A stretch of 64,000 nucleotides of DNA, from positions 982,317 to 1,046,316 of the forward strand of contig CM064864.1 in assembly GCA_032719365.1 (NCBI GenBank), read 5' to 3'. Positions 36,701 through 46,635 of this stretch are shown here, piece after piece. Each line of letters opens with the position of its first letter. The first letter of the stretch is position 1. The stretch is from Prinsepia uniflora. Its lineage: Eukaryota; Streptophyta; Magnoliopsida; Rosales; Rosaceae. The notes under the pieces are model-generated. The model saw only the letters and a list, made by a program, of their open reading frames with translations, searched no databases and was not told the origin of the DNA. The translations under genes and the position numbers were made by a program.

Positions 36701-39215
36701 CTACCCTCAAACTGACCTCCTCCACCTCTTCCAGTAGCAAAGAAAGCTGGTAGACTGTGGTTTATTCTACCATCAAAATAGGTTGGAAGAATTTGACCTC
36801 CAAAACCATCACCTGTATAGCCAGGGAAATTCATAGGGTATGGAGGCATGTGAGTAAACTGCGATTGGGAGGACAAGGGTGTTGCAGACATAGACTGCAT
36901 GTGCTGAGGGAACTGATAAGCAGACCCAGTAGATTGGGAGGTGGAAATTCCCAAAGTAGGAGCTGATGAACCAGAAGGCACATTGAAAATACTTGAGGCA
37001 CCAGAACCAGCCTGAGATGTCAGTGAAGTATTGGCAACCATAGCAGTCAAATTATGCATGGTAGTAAACTGAGAGGCCTGCTCCAGGTCATATTCTGCTG
37101 CCTTGAGCAAGGTTTTGAGGTTAATCATAGAACAGGTGGCTTGAGTTCTAATGATAGTTTTGATAGCAGTAAATTCTGGTGGAAGACCTTCAAGAACAGT
37201 GACTACAACATCATCATCATCTAAGAGTACTCCCACTGTTGCAAGAGCATCCCTTGCATTTTTGATTTTTTCCAAATAGATTTCAATAGAATCATTTCCT
37301 TTCTTAATTCTTTGCAGGTTGGTCTTGAGTTGAAGAATGTTTTGCTTATTGGAATCAGCAAACTTTGACTTCAATCCTGACCACATGGCTGCAGCAGACA
37401 AGCTTCCCACAGCACACGACATGGCTCTAGGACTCAGGGTTTGTCCTATCATATTGATAATATTCTGATCTTGACCCTTCCATTTTACAAAAGCATCATT
37501 TAAGACCTTGGTGACACCATCTTCTGCTAGTATATACTCTGGAGGGCATTTAGCGGTACCATCAACAAAGCTAAGCAGATGTAAGCCTCCCAAAAAGGAT
37601 TCCATTCGAAAAAGCCAGGTAGAGTAATTGGACTCATCAAGCATGATATTTGGAAGGAAAATAGGGGCATTCTGAGAACTAGATCCAAAAACTTGAGACT
37701 GAGAACTAGACATTCTTGAACCGTGTACACTTCCTTCACTCTAATCGATTTTTTTCACAAACCTAAATTTTACTACACCGACTTCGGATTTCGTACTACT
37801 ACTTGAACTGAAAGAAAACACTGATCACACTCCACTCAATTAACCATAACTCGCACAAACAACACTATATTCCAACAGATGACCGAACAATTTAGCAAGA
37901 TCAAGATTACTACTGGAATTCAAGCATAAGGTTCTGTTTGATCAATCAGAAGAAGAAAAGAAAAAAAAAAAAATTCGAATGACAAGATACAGAGAACAGA
38001 GGGAAGAACACAAATTTTTGTTGAGGAGAACTTAGCTATGGTGGCGACGAGCTCAAGAAAGACGGACAAGCTCGGAATTGACAGTCATCACGAAAGATCA
38101 CGACTCCTGCGCAGAGAACTCCTTCAAGATTAGATTGAGGACCGGACCGAACCGGAGCTCTGATACCATCAAAACCTAGATCAGGATGCTGAAAATCAGA
38201 GGAGAAAAATGGAGAAGAAAGGGAAACTGTTGTATTGAGCAGAAAACAAAACGTCATTCAGTTTACAATCTGAGGAGTTGAATATATATACCCTATGTGG
38301 ACTGAAAACAGAGAACAAATATATCAAATGAGCTTGTGACACCTGGCTCTACTTCACAGCTCACTAACAGCTGGAGATTAACCTCTATAACAAAATTACC
38401 TAACTACCTAACTGTCCTAACAAAAGCAATGGTTCTCTCTCTTTCAAATATTTTCCTTGTGTTCTTGATTTTTTTTTTCCTTTTTCTAGTTGATAAATTT
38501 TAGGAACCTGAAAGAGATTTCAATAGCTATATCTCTTCTTCCTTTATCTTCTTAGTGGTGAGCCGACTATGGACCGGCAGCATGTTACCATATTTTGCAA
38601 TGGACAAGTTTTCGTTTGCGACATGATTGAGCTTCAGGTATGTGCTTTATATATGTTTATGCAATAACATATTTACTAGATTATCATGAATTGGTAGTAA
38701 ATAAGTCTAAGAGATATCACTAAATTTGATATCTCATCTATTATTATTTTGACCGGTGTGAGTGTTTTAGGGGATGCGGGGCACTCTATTGGTGGTTCCG
38801 TTCCTTTTTTATTTTTTTGTGGGTTGAGAAATTAGGTTGTTGTACATATTATTCGACGATTAAACCCTAGTATATAAATCTGCTCGTTTACTAAGTGTTG
38901 GAGTCTATTAGTAGCCTAGGCTCAAACCCATCACACATAACCTTTTCTATTTTTGGTAAATTTGGAGAGAAACATATCTAGTTTGATTTGATGTAGGCTA
39001 GGGCCATGATTTTGTTGGCGTCAAGAGAAATGCAAGGAAGTAGGGGGACTTCAAGGCTGTCCAATGCAGCATTGCTTGCATTATCGCAATCTCAAATATT
39101 TGGGCCTCCAGATATCTCCATTAAAAACTCTCTTCAAAGATTTCTCCAAAAGAAAATGAAAAGAAATCAAGCAGCTTCTCCATACAACTACAACAACAAC
39201 AACAACAACCAATAG
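21761..39215 (+). CDS. JAZ8-like: JAZ7/JAZ8-like TIFY jasmonate repressor, three exons, retrotransposons in intron 1
   Basis: Exons are 21761-21849, 38556-38637 and 38997-39215, with donors AT|GTGAG and CAG|GTATGT and acceptors TTCTTAG and GATGTAG. Joined, they read in frame for 129 residues, close to the 131 of Arabidopsis JAZ8. Exon 1 resembles the JAZ8 N terminus. Exon 2 carries the TIFY region, here TIFCNG at residues 41-46. Exon 3 opens with ARAMILLASREM, the end of the TIFY (ZIM) domain, and holds the Jas motif SLQRFLQKKMKR followed by ASPYNY. JAZ proteins repress MYC2-type factors in the nucleus and are removed by COI1 with JA-Ile. The residues before the Jas motif (PDISIKN) lack the LPIARR degron, as in JAZ8, which predicts a stable repressor. 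Intron 1 is 16706 bp, and about 422 bp without the insertions. Transcription is not shown. Confidence 0.82.
22139..22143 (+). repeat. Target-site duplication AAAGC, left copy
   Basis: AAAGC directly precedes the left copia LTR and matches 38423-38427 after the right LTR. Confidence 0.9.
22144..22397 (-). repeat. 3' LTR of the copia element (254 bp)
   Basis: On the minus strand it runs TGTTAGGACAG to GGTTTTGA. By eye it has no difference from the copy at 38169-38422, which indicates recent insertion. Confidence 0.95.
22398..22410 (-). other. Polypurine tract of the copia element
   Basis: AGCTGAGGGCGGG on the minus strand, directly before the 3' LTR. It overlaps the pol stop codon (TGA, 22405-22407). 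It primes plus-strand DNA synthesis in this class. Confidence 0.8.
22405..25698 (-). pseudogene. pol: Copia pol: integrase, reverse transcriptase and RNase H
   Basis: An open frame of about 1097 codons after the TGA at 25699. Residues are counted from the first Met (25692). The integrase has its HHCC zinc motif (H35, H40, C68, C71) and the catalytic triad D98, D161, E197, with the usual 35-residue gap between D161 and E197. The reverse transcriptase carries YVDD inside LLLYVDDIII, and the KARLVARG and ETFSPV segments. RNase H shows SDADWAGD and the late DN and SRSSTEAEY motifs. The catalytic residues are intact. What stops function is separation from the protease by the TGA, and from gag by the nested insertion. 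A long Ser/Pro/Thr-rich linker lies between integrase and reverse transcriptase. Confidence 0.93.
25699..26093 (-). pseudogene. pol: Copia pol, protease segment, ending at an in-frame TGA
   Basis: The frame continues from gag across the LARD insertion point and contains the aspartic protease motif DSGASNHM, followed by the usual VGNGENLSI region. It ends at TGA (25699-25701, seen as TCA on the plus strand), after which the same frame carries on into the integrase starting GGLYPLP. A single base change would account for the stop. Frames extending upstream of 26094 run into the LARD LTR and are artefacts. Confidence 0.88.
26089..26093 (+). repeat. Target-site duplication GCTAC of the LARD, left copy
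   Basis: GCTAC here equals 36238-36242 at the other edge. Removing one copy and the LARD rejoins the copia gag-pol frame. Confidence 0.93.
26688..26825 (-). repeat. Cluster of short palindromes in the LARD 3' LTR (copy at 33437-33574)
   Basis: Five 12-16 bp inverted repeats with loops of the type TCCC(A/T)GA: GCATCCCAGATGC, AGCGTCCCAGACGCT, GACGTCCCTGACGTC (twice) and GACATCCCTGATGTC. Arm sequences differ while pairing is kept. Two contain TGACGTCA, the bZIP/TGA-factor core. Function is inferred only. Confidence 0.7.
27115..27400 (-). repeat. Minisatellite of GGGCC/GGCCC hairpins in the LARD 3' LTR (copy at 33864-34149)
   Basis: About nine units of roughly 28-32 bp with the core CTGGGCCCACGGCCCGA and AT-rich spacers (TTTGTAAACCAA and variants). 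Each core has two self-complementary GGGCC/GGCCC arms. TGGGCC also matches the site II element recognised by TCP factors in plant promoters, so a regulatory role in the LTR is possible but untested. Confidence 0.75.
29489..29505 (-). other. Polypurine tract of the LARD
   Basis: AAGGAGGGAAGAT on the minus strand, directly before the 3' LTR that starts TGTAACGACCC. Confidence 0.85.
32822..32840 (-). other. Primer-binding site of the LARD
   Basis: Two bases after the 5' LTR the minus strand reads TGGTATCAGAGCATGGTTG. The first 12 bases are complementary to the 3' end of plant initiator tRNA-Met. Confidence 0.92.
32843..36237 (-). repeat. 5' LTR of the LARD (3395 bp)
   Basis: Near-identical to 26094-29488 at a constant offset of 6749. 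It begins TGTAACGACCCGTCC on the minus strand at 36237, directly next to the GCTAC duplication. Confidence 0.95.
36238..36242 (+). repeat. Target-site duplication GCTAC of the LARD, right copy
   Basis: Matches 26089-26093. Confidence 0.93.
36238..37713 (-). pseudogene. gag: Copia gag, interrupted by the LARD
   Basis: Starts with ATG at 37713 and is open to the insertion point, about 492 residues. An N-terminal DUF4219/UBN2-type capsid region is visible, with YSTWLFRMESFL near residue 31 and the ELKTNLQRIKKG-like segment typical of copia GAG. A Ser/Gly/Gln-rich middle follows, then a CX2CX4HX4C zinc knuckle (CQLCNKLGHCAKTC), with a second Cys/His cluster CQYCGRKYHTADRC. Beyond 36238 the frame would read a few codons of LARD sequence and stop. 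The minus-strand message therefore encodes GAG without pol. Confidence 0.92.
38152..38168 (-). other. Primer-binding site of the copia element
   Basis: TGGTATCAGAGC directly abuts the 5' LTR on the minus strand. It is complementary to initiator tRNA-Met, as in most plant copia elements. Confidence 0.93.
38169..38422 (-). repeat. 5' LTR of the copia element (254 bp)
   Basis: Looks identical to 22144-22397. The minus-strand leader to the gag start codon (37714-38151) carries the primer site and no gene. Confidence 0.95.
38423..38427 (+). repeat. Target-site duplication AAAGC, right copy
   Basis: Matches 22139-22143. Confidence 0.9.
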
Positions 39216-39216
39216 C

Positions 39217-39217
<1 letters not shown>

Positions 39218-39311
<94 letters not shown>
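39218..39311 (+). repeat. (ATT)n microsatellite after the JAZ8-like stop
   Basis: About 31 uninterrupted TTA units beginning three bases after the JAZ8-like stop codon, so within its presumed 3' untranslated region. Confidence 0.95.
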
Positions 39312-39313
<2 letters not shown>

Positions 39314-40423
39314 CAATTTTAGATGCAATTAAGTTAATTAAAATAGATATGAATTCATGTATCTTTCCAAAGAACTCATAGTCATTGAGTTTAAATTAAC
39401 CACAGATCAATTCCTTGGATATATACGGTTTATGAAATTTTGCTAAAACAATGTTTTTTTTTTTTTTTTGCTTAAATGAGATGTTATGAACGCATAATAT
39501 ATCCATATTCACAAAGTCACGAGATTGCATAATTTTACTGACCATTATATAGATAAACTTGATCCGAGAAATTTTAATCATTGACCTTCCATATAGTGAA
39601 ACTTGATCCGAGAAATTTTAATCATTGACCTTCCATATAGTGAAGTGAAATGCAAGAGATTTATAGATAAGTGATTAAAAACTTTCACTTCTACACTTAA
39701 AAGCGAATTATACATCTCATATGTCAGTACTTTTCGTATATAAACTACTGTCTCAAATGGTGTAGTAAAAATAAAATATTACATGAAATGCACCCGAAAC
39801 TCACTCTTAATACCTTAATTTCGTCAACTTCATCCCTAACGTTAAAAATGCTTATTTGAAGCCTAGGTGGCAATATAATAGGCCATTAATATATACAATG
39901 GGTATTGATCTTGTCCACGAGTTCGAACTCAAAACTTTCTACATAACGCTTAGAAAAGAATACCATTAGGTCAAAACATTATTTTTAATTAGATGAAGTT
40001 TACGAAATGACGAAATTGAAGTTGGGTATGACAATATTTATAACATAAGTTGTGACAAAGTAACTTCCAAGATAAAAAATGGTTCATTTTATGTGAGAAG
40101 CTTAAAAAAAAAATTGCATTCACTTCTTATAGATTCTCCAATGGACTTGAGTGGCTTGTATTTAGAGGAGAAAAAGAAACCGGGTTTGATGAATTAGATC
40201 TGAATATGAAAGCCCAAAAATCCAAAAACCCAACTATTTTTCAGCCCTTTATTTATTTTTCTGGCCCACTTGCATATAGTAATGTGTGAGTCATCATCGT
40301 CATTGACTACGACGAGGCGTCGAGTTCAGTATCCTCATCAGTTTCAGACTCTCAGTCATCACCGGAAGCTATTAACAAACAAACACTCACCATAGTGTCT
40401 GCTTGTGTGTTCTCTCACTATCT
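39312..40423. other. Intergenic region between the JAZ8-like and carnosine methyltransferase-like genes
   Basis: AT-rich, with no credible coding frame. It holds a 44-bp tandem duplication at 39557-39644. The last 150 bp, rising in GC from about 40270, is the probable promoter and leader of the methyltransferase gene. Confidence 0.6.
39557..39644 (+). repeat. Exact tandem duplication of 44 bp
   Basis: Two abutting copies that start ACTTGATCCGAG and end ATATAGTGAA (39557-39600 and 39601-39644), identical by eye. Confidence 0.9.
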
Positions 40424-43400
40424 ATGTCTGTCAAACACGAACAGAGCGAAATGCATCCAGCAGAGGACGAAGACGACGAGCGCCGCCGTCGGAGGAAGCT
40501 CGAAGAAGTTTTAGAGATCAAATCGCTTAGACGCATCATCAGCGCCTACCTCAAGTACCTCTTTCTCTCTCTGTCCATTTCACTCAATTTTGTAAAATCT
40601 AATTATAATTCAATGATTTCCAATTATTTAGTTTCATATATGAATCCGAAAGCTTGATGCTTTGGTTATTGTTGTCAATTTTAACTTCAAAAGCTTCCAT
40701 TTTTATGGTTGCAATAGAATCAAATTTGAAAATTTTGTCCATTTTAATGATTGCACAAATTCAACTCAAATTTCTGTTTTGTTTTTTGTCTAGTTTATTG
40801 TTTTGGTTTGTATGATTTTGATCATGTGGTGCCAGCTGTTCCATAGATGCCAAATATCTCTATAGCTTGAATAATATTCCCTATTCATGTACATTATATT
40901 TGGAATTCAGTGATTTCCAATTACTTATTTTCTTACATGAATTCAAAACCTTGATGCTTTCGCTATTGTTGTTATGTTTAAGACGAAAAGCTTCCATTTT
41001 TTTGGCTGCAATAGAAATACCACTCAAATTTTAGACCATTGTAATGAGAGCTTTTTTTTTTTTTTTCTGAGTGGTTCTGTTTCGTATGATTTTGACTAAA
41101 CCTAGTGTTGTAGCCTCTTGTGCCAGCTGTGACATATATATCAAATATCTCTCTATTGATTGAAAAAGTTTCTCATTCTGAATGCTGATGCATAAAGCTG
41201 TTTGGAACCTAATTGGTATACAGCTACCCAGAGGCAGCAGAGGAAGATGTGAGAAGATACGAAAGATCTTTTAAAATGCTTCCACCTGCCCATAAGGTTA
41301 AAATCCTTTACATCTTCAATCTAAATTGACACTTCACTCACTTTTTGCGTGATATTGTCCTATCTTTTGAGCTCTTATACTAACAATGTCTCTCTTTGTG
41401 AATCTTGCAGGCTCTCCTGCCCCATTACCCTTTGAAGTTTGAAAATTTAAGACGGTAAATCATCCTCAACTATTTTCATCAAAAGAAAATTATAAGCTTT
41501 TTAAATTTTAGGTATTACACTAATGGCTAGCGTGTAGAAGGTTTTAGATTGTAAAATGTGTCTGCCTGCATAGTGCCGATGTTGTAGCATTAAGAAAGAA
41601 CCTAGTAAAGCTCAGAGTATTATTAACTCTACGTCCAGTCTTAAATGCCTGCGAATTTTCTTGCAACTTACATCATATGCCATAAAATTTTAGTCTTCAA
41701 TTGTGTTTCAAAAAAGTTGGTGTCTTAATAAATTTAAACTATGGATGCCAAAATAATAGCATGTATTAGCTCTCATGTACCCTCTTACGTTAGTAATGCT
41801 GGAAATAACCAGGGGGTTTTTGTTCAAATATAAATTTTTTATAAGAGAGACTCAAGAAATTCAATTGTCTGAATGTTGATCCTGCAGGTGTATATCCGAA
41901 AATTCATATTTTATTTTTGACATGCTTCGGGTTAGTTCCAACTTCCCTCTTATCTCTTGTTCCTTCTAAAAGATATACTTTTGTGAATTCTAATGGATTT
42001 TTTGATATTGCGACACATAATGACTTCTCAAAGGACTGACATTATTATGTGAGCAATTCCTCAAACTCGTATTGTTAGTATTAAGGTATCTTGACTTCTT
42101 TTGTCTTCCCGAACTTATATCATATTGCAGGCATTTGAACCCCCACTTGATTTGAGCGTGGGCATAGATGTATGCGATGTACCACATCATGAAAAATTCT
42201 TGCATAACCATGATGTTTTTGCAAGTGAAAGAATGCATATCTCCAATTCAGATCAGGCCTGTTGCAGCGAAGGGAGCAATGCAGTTTGTAGTTCACCAAT
42301 AAGGGTCGCTACCAATAAGGTTTCAGGCAATACTTAGATGACGTTGTTACCTTTTCTTAGAAGTTTGTTTCGTTTATATCTTTTTCATGTAGAAATTTGA
42401 CCTCTGTAGATTACACAGGAGGTAGACAATGAAGGTCTTCCTGAGTCCATCACTCTGAGACACAATTCAGGTGTGGAAGATAACGGAGAGATACATAACT
42501 GTGGTGAGAATCATGCCATTGATTCCAACGGAAATGTACGGTTTTTGTTTAATCCCTGCTGTAATATTATATAATTTCTACAGTTCTTGAGTAATTTACA
42601 CTAGGTCATCTGAGTTAGCTTGTTCCGGCCAATGTTTTGAAGTTTGAATTTTATTTTTCTTGATTTTACATTCAGGTGTCCTCACCAACACCTATGTGGT
42701 TGGATCCATCGTTACAACTGCATGTTCCATTAGTTGACGTTGATAAGGTATATTTTCTCTTGTTTAAGGAATCTGGTTCTATGAGATCAATCTTATTTCT
42801 TTTTTCTCTTTAAATAGTTATATAACTAGTCCATGGTATAAGTTTAGTCTACCTGAAGTATCTTTTCACTTCCTCCCTACAGGTTCGTTGTATTGTACGG
42901 AATATAGTTAGAGACTGGGCATCCGAGGTACCTAAGGATTTATCATTGAAATCTTAGAAACCTGTTTCATTTGATCTCATCTGTCGATCCAAATCTTACT
43001 TAATTCGGTTATTATATTTAACAGGGGAAGAAAGAACGTGATGAGTGCTACAAGCCCATACTTGAAGAACTTGATGCACTATTTCCCGATCGGTCTAAGG
43101 AAAGGTACTATTATTTTCTGTTCTTGGTTTATTTTTATTTTTTTTCCTATGTCTCCCTGTATTGTTTTTTTACCATTGTAATGATCACATTTCATCTCAT
43201 TTTTCATTAATTTTGTCGCATCCTAAGAAGGGAAAAGTATCAAATAAAACCAAGAAAGGAAAGCTACTCATAACAAATATTTAATGATTGACATGTGAAT
43301 TGGATGAAATGCGAGTAAATATGATGATAGGGATGCATTTGGCATTAATAATACTTTAGGGAGGGAAATTGGTAAGGGGTACAGCTTTAGGGGCAAAAGA

Positions 43401-45400
43401 GCAAATTACTCTAATTACAATATATGTTGAACAGTCCTACCTGTTTAGTTCCTGGTGCTGGACTCGGGCGGCTGGCTTTGGAGATATCATGTCTAGGTAT
43501 GTATGCATTGCTTCGATGGTTAAGGAAATCTGCTTTCCCATGTATACATACTCAGTGGCTATTGTTTCTTGAATTCTATTCAGGTTTCTTAAGCCAGGGA
43601 AATGAATTTTCATACTACATGATGATATGTTCAAGTTATATTCTCAATCAGTAAGGATGCCATGACACTCGATCTTAAATAGTCTTTTAAGTTATTTTTC
43701 TATCAGGGAAGAAGGAAGTCTCATCTGTTTTGTTTTTTCTTTCTTGTTCTTTTGTTTGGTTTATCAGTTGTCTAACTGCTGAGGAGTGGACAATATATCC
43801 TTGGATCCACAGTAATTGCAATTCACTTTCAGATAGTGACCAAATTCGTCCCATTTTGATACCAGATATTCATCCGGCTAGGTACCCATGCTGCTATTTA
43901 GGTTCATTTGTCTTCAGCAATGCTACAAAAGTGTCATTTTCTAACATACTTTCTGTTCTTTAAAAGCTTTCAAGGTGTTTTTAACCCTGAATCATGGAAT
44001 TATATTCAAGTTGAACGGATGCTGATGTCTGATTTATAAGAAAACAAAATGACATACTTATCAATAATTTGATTACCAATTTCTTTCCGTGAAAGTTTGT
44101 ATTGATTTGTGTTTGAATAAGGGTTGATTTCTTTCAAGCAGCGCAGGAATTACTGAAGGCTTTTCTATGTGCGGTGGCGACTTTGTTGAGGTTTATAACG
44201 ACCCAAGCCAAGTAGGTAAGAAAACATGCATTTACTTTGTTGAGAGTACCAAAGTTAATTTAAATGGTTTATACCTTGTGTCATACTGATGGTGACATAA
44301 TTTCCTTACAGTATAGAATGGTCGATTAACATGTTTTATTTTGCATTACTGGCTGAGGAAATTACTTTTGAAAGATTGAGACTTGCATGAAAGTGCAGCA
44401 GGAACATGTATAAATAATCGCTAGTATTTCTTATGAAGTATTTGTGGCACATATAGGTGTTTGGGATGCAGTTGTGACCTGCTTCTTTATTGATACGGCA
44501 CACAACATTATTGAATACATTGAAATCATATCAAGAATTTTGAAAGACGGTGGAGTGAGTTCCTCAATCATTCAAGATGACTTTAATTTTTGTCCTTCTT
44601 ATCACATTTACAAATGCTTTGATTGATTACGATGACAGGTTTGGATAAATATGGGTCCCCTACTATATCACTTTGCAGATGTCTACGGGCAACAAGATGT
44701 AAGCCTCGTTTCCAAAAAGGAAATTGCTTTTCACTTGCTTGCTGTATGAAACAGGTAGTTTTAAAAAATTGTTTTTGTTGTGTATATAGGAAATGTCGAT
44801 TGAATTGAGTTTGGAGGATGTGAAGAAGGTTGCTTTGCACTACGGATTTCATTTTGAGGTAACCACATTTCATTACAAGGGCGGATTTCATTCTGGATGT
44901 TTATAGTTAAAACGTACAAACTGACCTGCTCATGGACTGCAGAAAGAGAAGACCATTGAGACAACCTACACTACAAATCCTCGGTCAATGATGCAAGTAA
45001 GTCTTTCCATGTGCATTGAATTTTTCCTGTTCTCCATCGTTTATTCCTCTTTCGTTGCAGTAATCACTAGATGGGAAACTTGTGTATGTTATCTTTGGAT
45101 ACCGGAGTATCTTTGATGTAGCCTTTTTAGGGGAATTGCCCTATATGCAGTTAAGAGCTTATCAGTAGGGTTTGAAATAGCTTGATCAGAAACATGCTTC
45201 TGCTGGTCAAAGATGTTTAAATATTTATCATTCCTAGATCAAATTCATAGTCCGAAAGAAACAAGAAGCTAGAAACTTGTTTAAAACCCGCGAGTTAATC
45301 TTTCGAACCTTCGCTGCTTTGATCATCTGAAGTTCGTTTTTGCTTGCAGAACCGATACTATGCTGCATTTTGGACAATGAGAAAGAGATCAGCAACGTAA
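40424..45400 (+). CDS. Carnosine N-methyltransferase-like protein (N2227 family), 18 exons
   Basis: Exons: 40424-40554, 41224-41296, 41411-41454, 41888-41930, 42131-42319, 42419-42535, 42676-42747, 42883-42927, 43025-43104, 43435-43496, 43584-43650, 43768-43881, 44142-44215, 44457-44554, 44639-44698, 44790-44858, 44943-44996, 45350-45400. All introns are GT-AG and the joined frame gives 480 residues. The charged N terminus leads into the YPEAAEEDVRRYERS segment. A variable insert occupies about residues 105-215. The SAM-binding loop is PGAGLGRLA (about residue 270). The conserved GGDFVEVY, FFIDTAHNI and GGVWINMGPLLYH motifs follow. Family members use S-adenosylmethionine to methylate the histidine ring of carnosine in animals and yeast. 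Plants lack abundant carnosine, so the plant substrate is unknown. The acceptor at 44142 lies in a tandem AAGCAG (NAGNAG). Confidence 0.93.
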
Positions 45401-46153
45401 ACGGTGCCCTTCGCTCATTAACTGCTTAAGAGTTTGATTTGTGAGTTGCATAAGTTTTGTAGCGTTGATGAATTCGGAAAAGTATTTGATATATTCATGG
45501 AAATATTATTACAAAGCATCATTCAATTTTATTTTATTTTTCCTCTTTTTGGTATGTAAGTAAATTTGCAGTTATGCGGTCATTGTTGAAACATTTATTT
45601 GTATTCGTTTTCATAAAAATTTTAATGAAATTCTTTGGTACGGAGGAGTTTTTGCTTCTAAACTCCGAAGGTGGGAGAGAGGAGGTGATAGCATATCCGA
45701 GCTGATATTGGCTGCATGGTAAGATTGATGTAAACTATCTAAATAAGATTGGATTTTATTTTTTCTTCAAAATTTTGGGTTCAAATTTGAATTATCAAGT
45801 TCATATATACACAAGCATTAGCAATTACGAATTAAAAATATATATATTTATTTTTTAACATTTTGCTAGAGAATTTTTTTATTTGGTAATTTTTGGTAAT
45901 TTCATCAAATTTTACATGAAACCTACCATTAGATAAGTGAATGGGAGTTTCAGACTCCGACGAATTTTGTGTAAATCTTAGTTTTTTTTCTTCCATCATT
46001 CCCAAATAACGCATCTTTTTTCAAGAGATATTTTAACCAAAATTGAAATATGAGAGAATGGAGATTAACATAACCAAACTTGAAATATGAAAACATAATC
46101 GAAATTGAAATATGAGAAAATGAGAGAGAACATAACCGAACTTGAAATATGAG

Positions 46154-46189
<36 letters not shown>

Positions 46190-46635
46190 GGAACAAAGGG
46201 AGTTTTGAAGGTTCTGTAAGACCAACCGACCTACTTACCCTGTACATTACACATTAATTCTATTCCCTATGCTCGGAGTTCAACAGAGCACCAAAATAAA
46301 GCTCCCAGAAGAACAAAACAAACTCCCCCAACATCCAACATCCAGCATCCCACCCTTCATCATCATCATCATCATCATAATACACATTTTATCCATCACC
46401 ACTATCAATTCACCAAAATGAGACACCCATGGCTTGTTTTCTTAATTTCCATAACAGTAAAGAAAGAAAAAAGTTAAAAGAGCAAAATAAAAAACGAAGC
46501 TTTTAAAATTACTTCGACGAGGATTTACTCTCCCCATATCAGCCACATTCCTCCCATTTTGAAACGATGAGAACCACCAATCAGAAATTACGTTTTTGGG
46601 AAACCTTCCAGGATACCTGATAGTTCTCTTTTCAG
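45401..46635. other. Convergent intergenic region with 3' untranslated parts of both genes
   Basis: The two flanking genes end towards each other here. Only AT-rich sequence, a (GA)n run at 46160-46188 and a (CAT)n run near 46352-46378 are visible. I see no gene. Confidence 0.6.
46160..46188 (+). repeat. (GA)n microsatellite
   Basis: About 14 GA units. Upstream of it, three short GAAATATGAGAAAA-type units are spaced about 40 bp apart. Confidence 0.9.

Larger units (their letters stand above)
22144..38422 (-). mobile_element. Ty1/copia retrotransposon carrying a nested LARD
   Basis: A minus-strand element with two 254-bp LTRs (TGTTAGGACAG ... GGTTTTGA) that look identical by eye. It has an initiator tRNA-Met primer site, a gag-pol frame, a polypurine tract and a perfect AAAGC target duplication. 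Subtracting the nested element leaves about 6.1 kb, a normal copia size. The domain order GAG, protease, integrase, reverse transcriptase, RNase H confirms Ty1/copia. It lies in antisense orientation in intron 1 of the JAZ8-like gene. Two lesions inactivate it: the LARD at 26094-36237 and an in-frame TGA at 25699-25701. Confidence 0.96.

Noticed and set aside
39905..39990. GAGTTCGAACTC as a second SINE B box
   Set aside because: No A box at a suitable distance and no repeat partner in the window.
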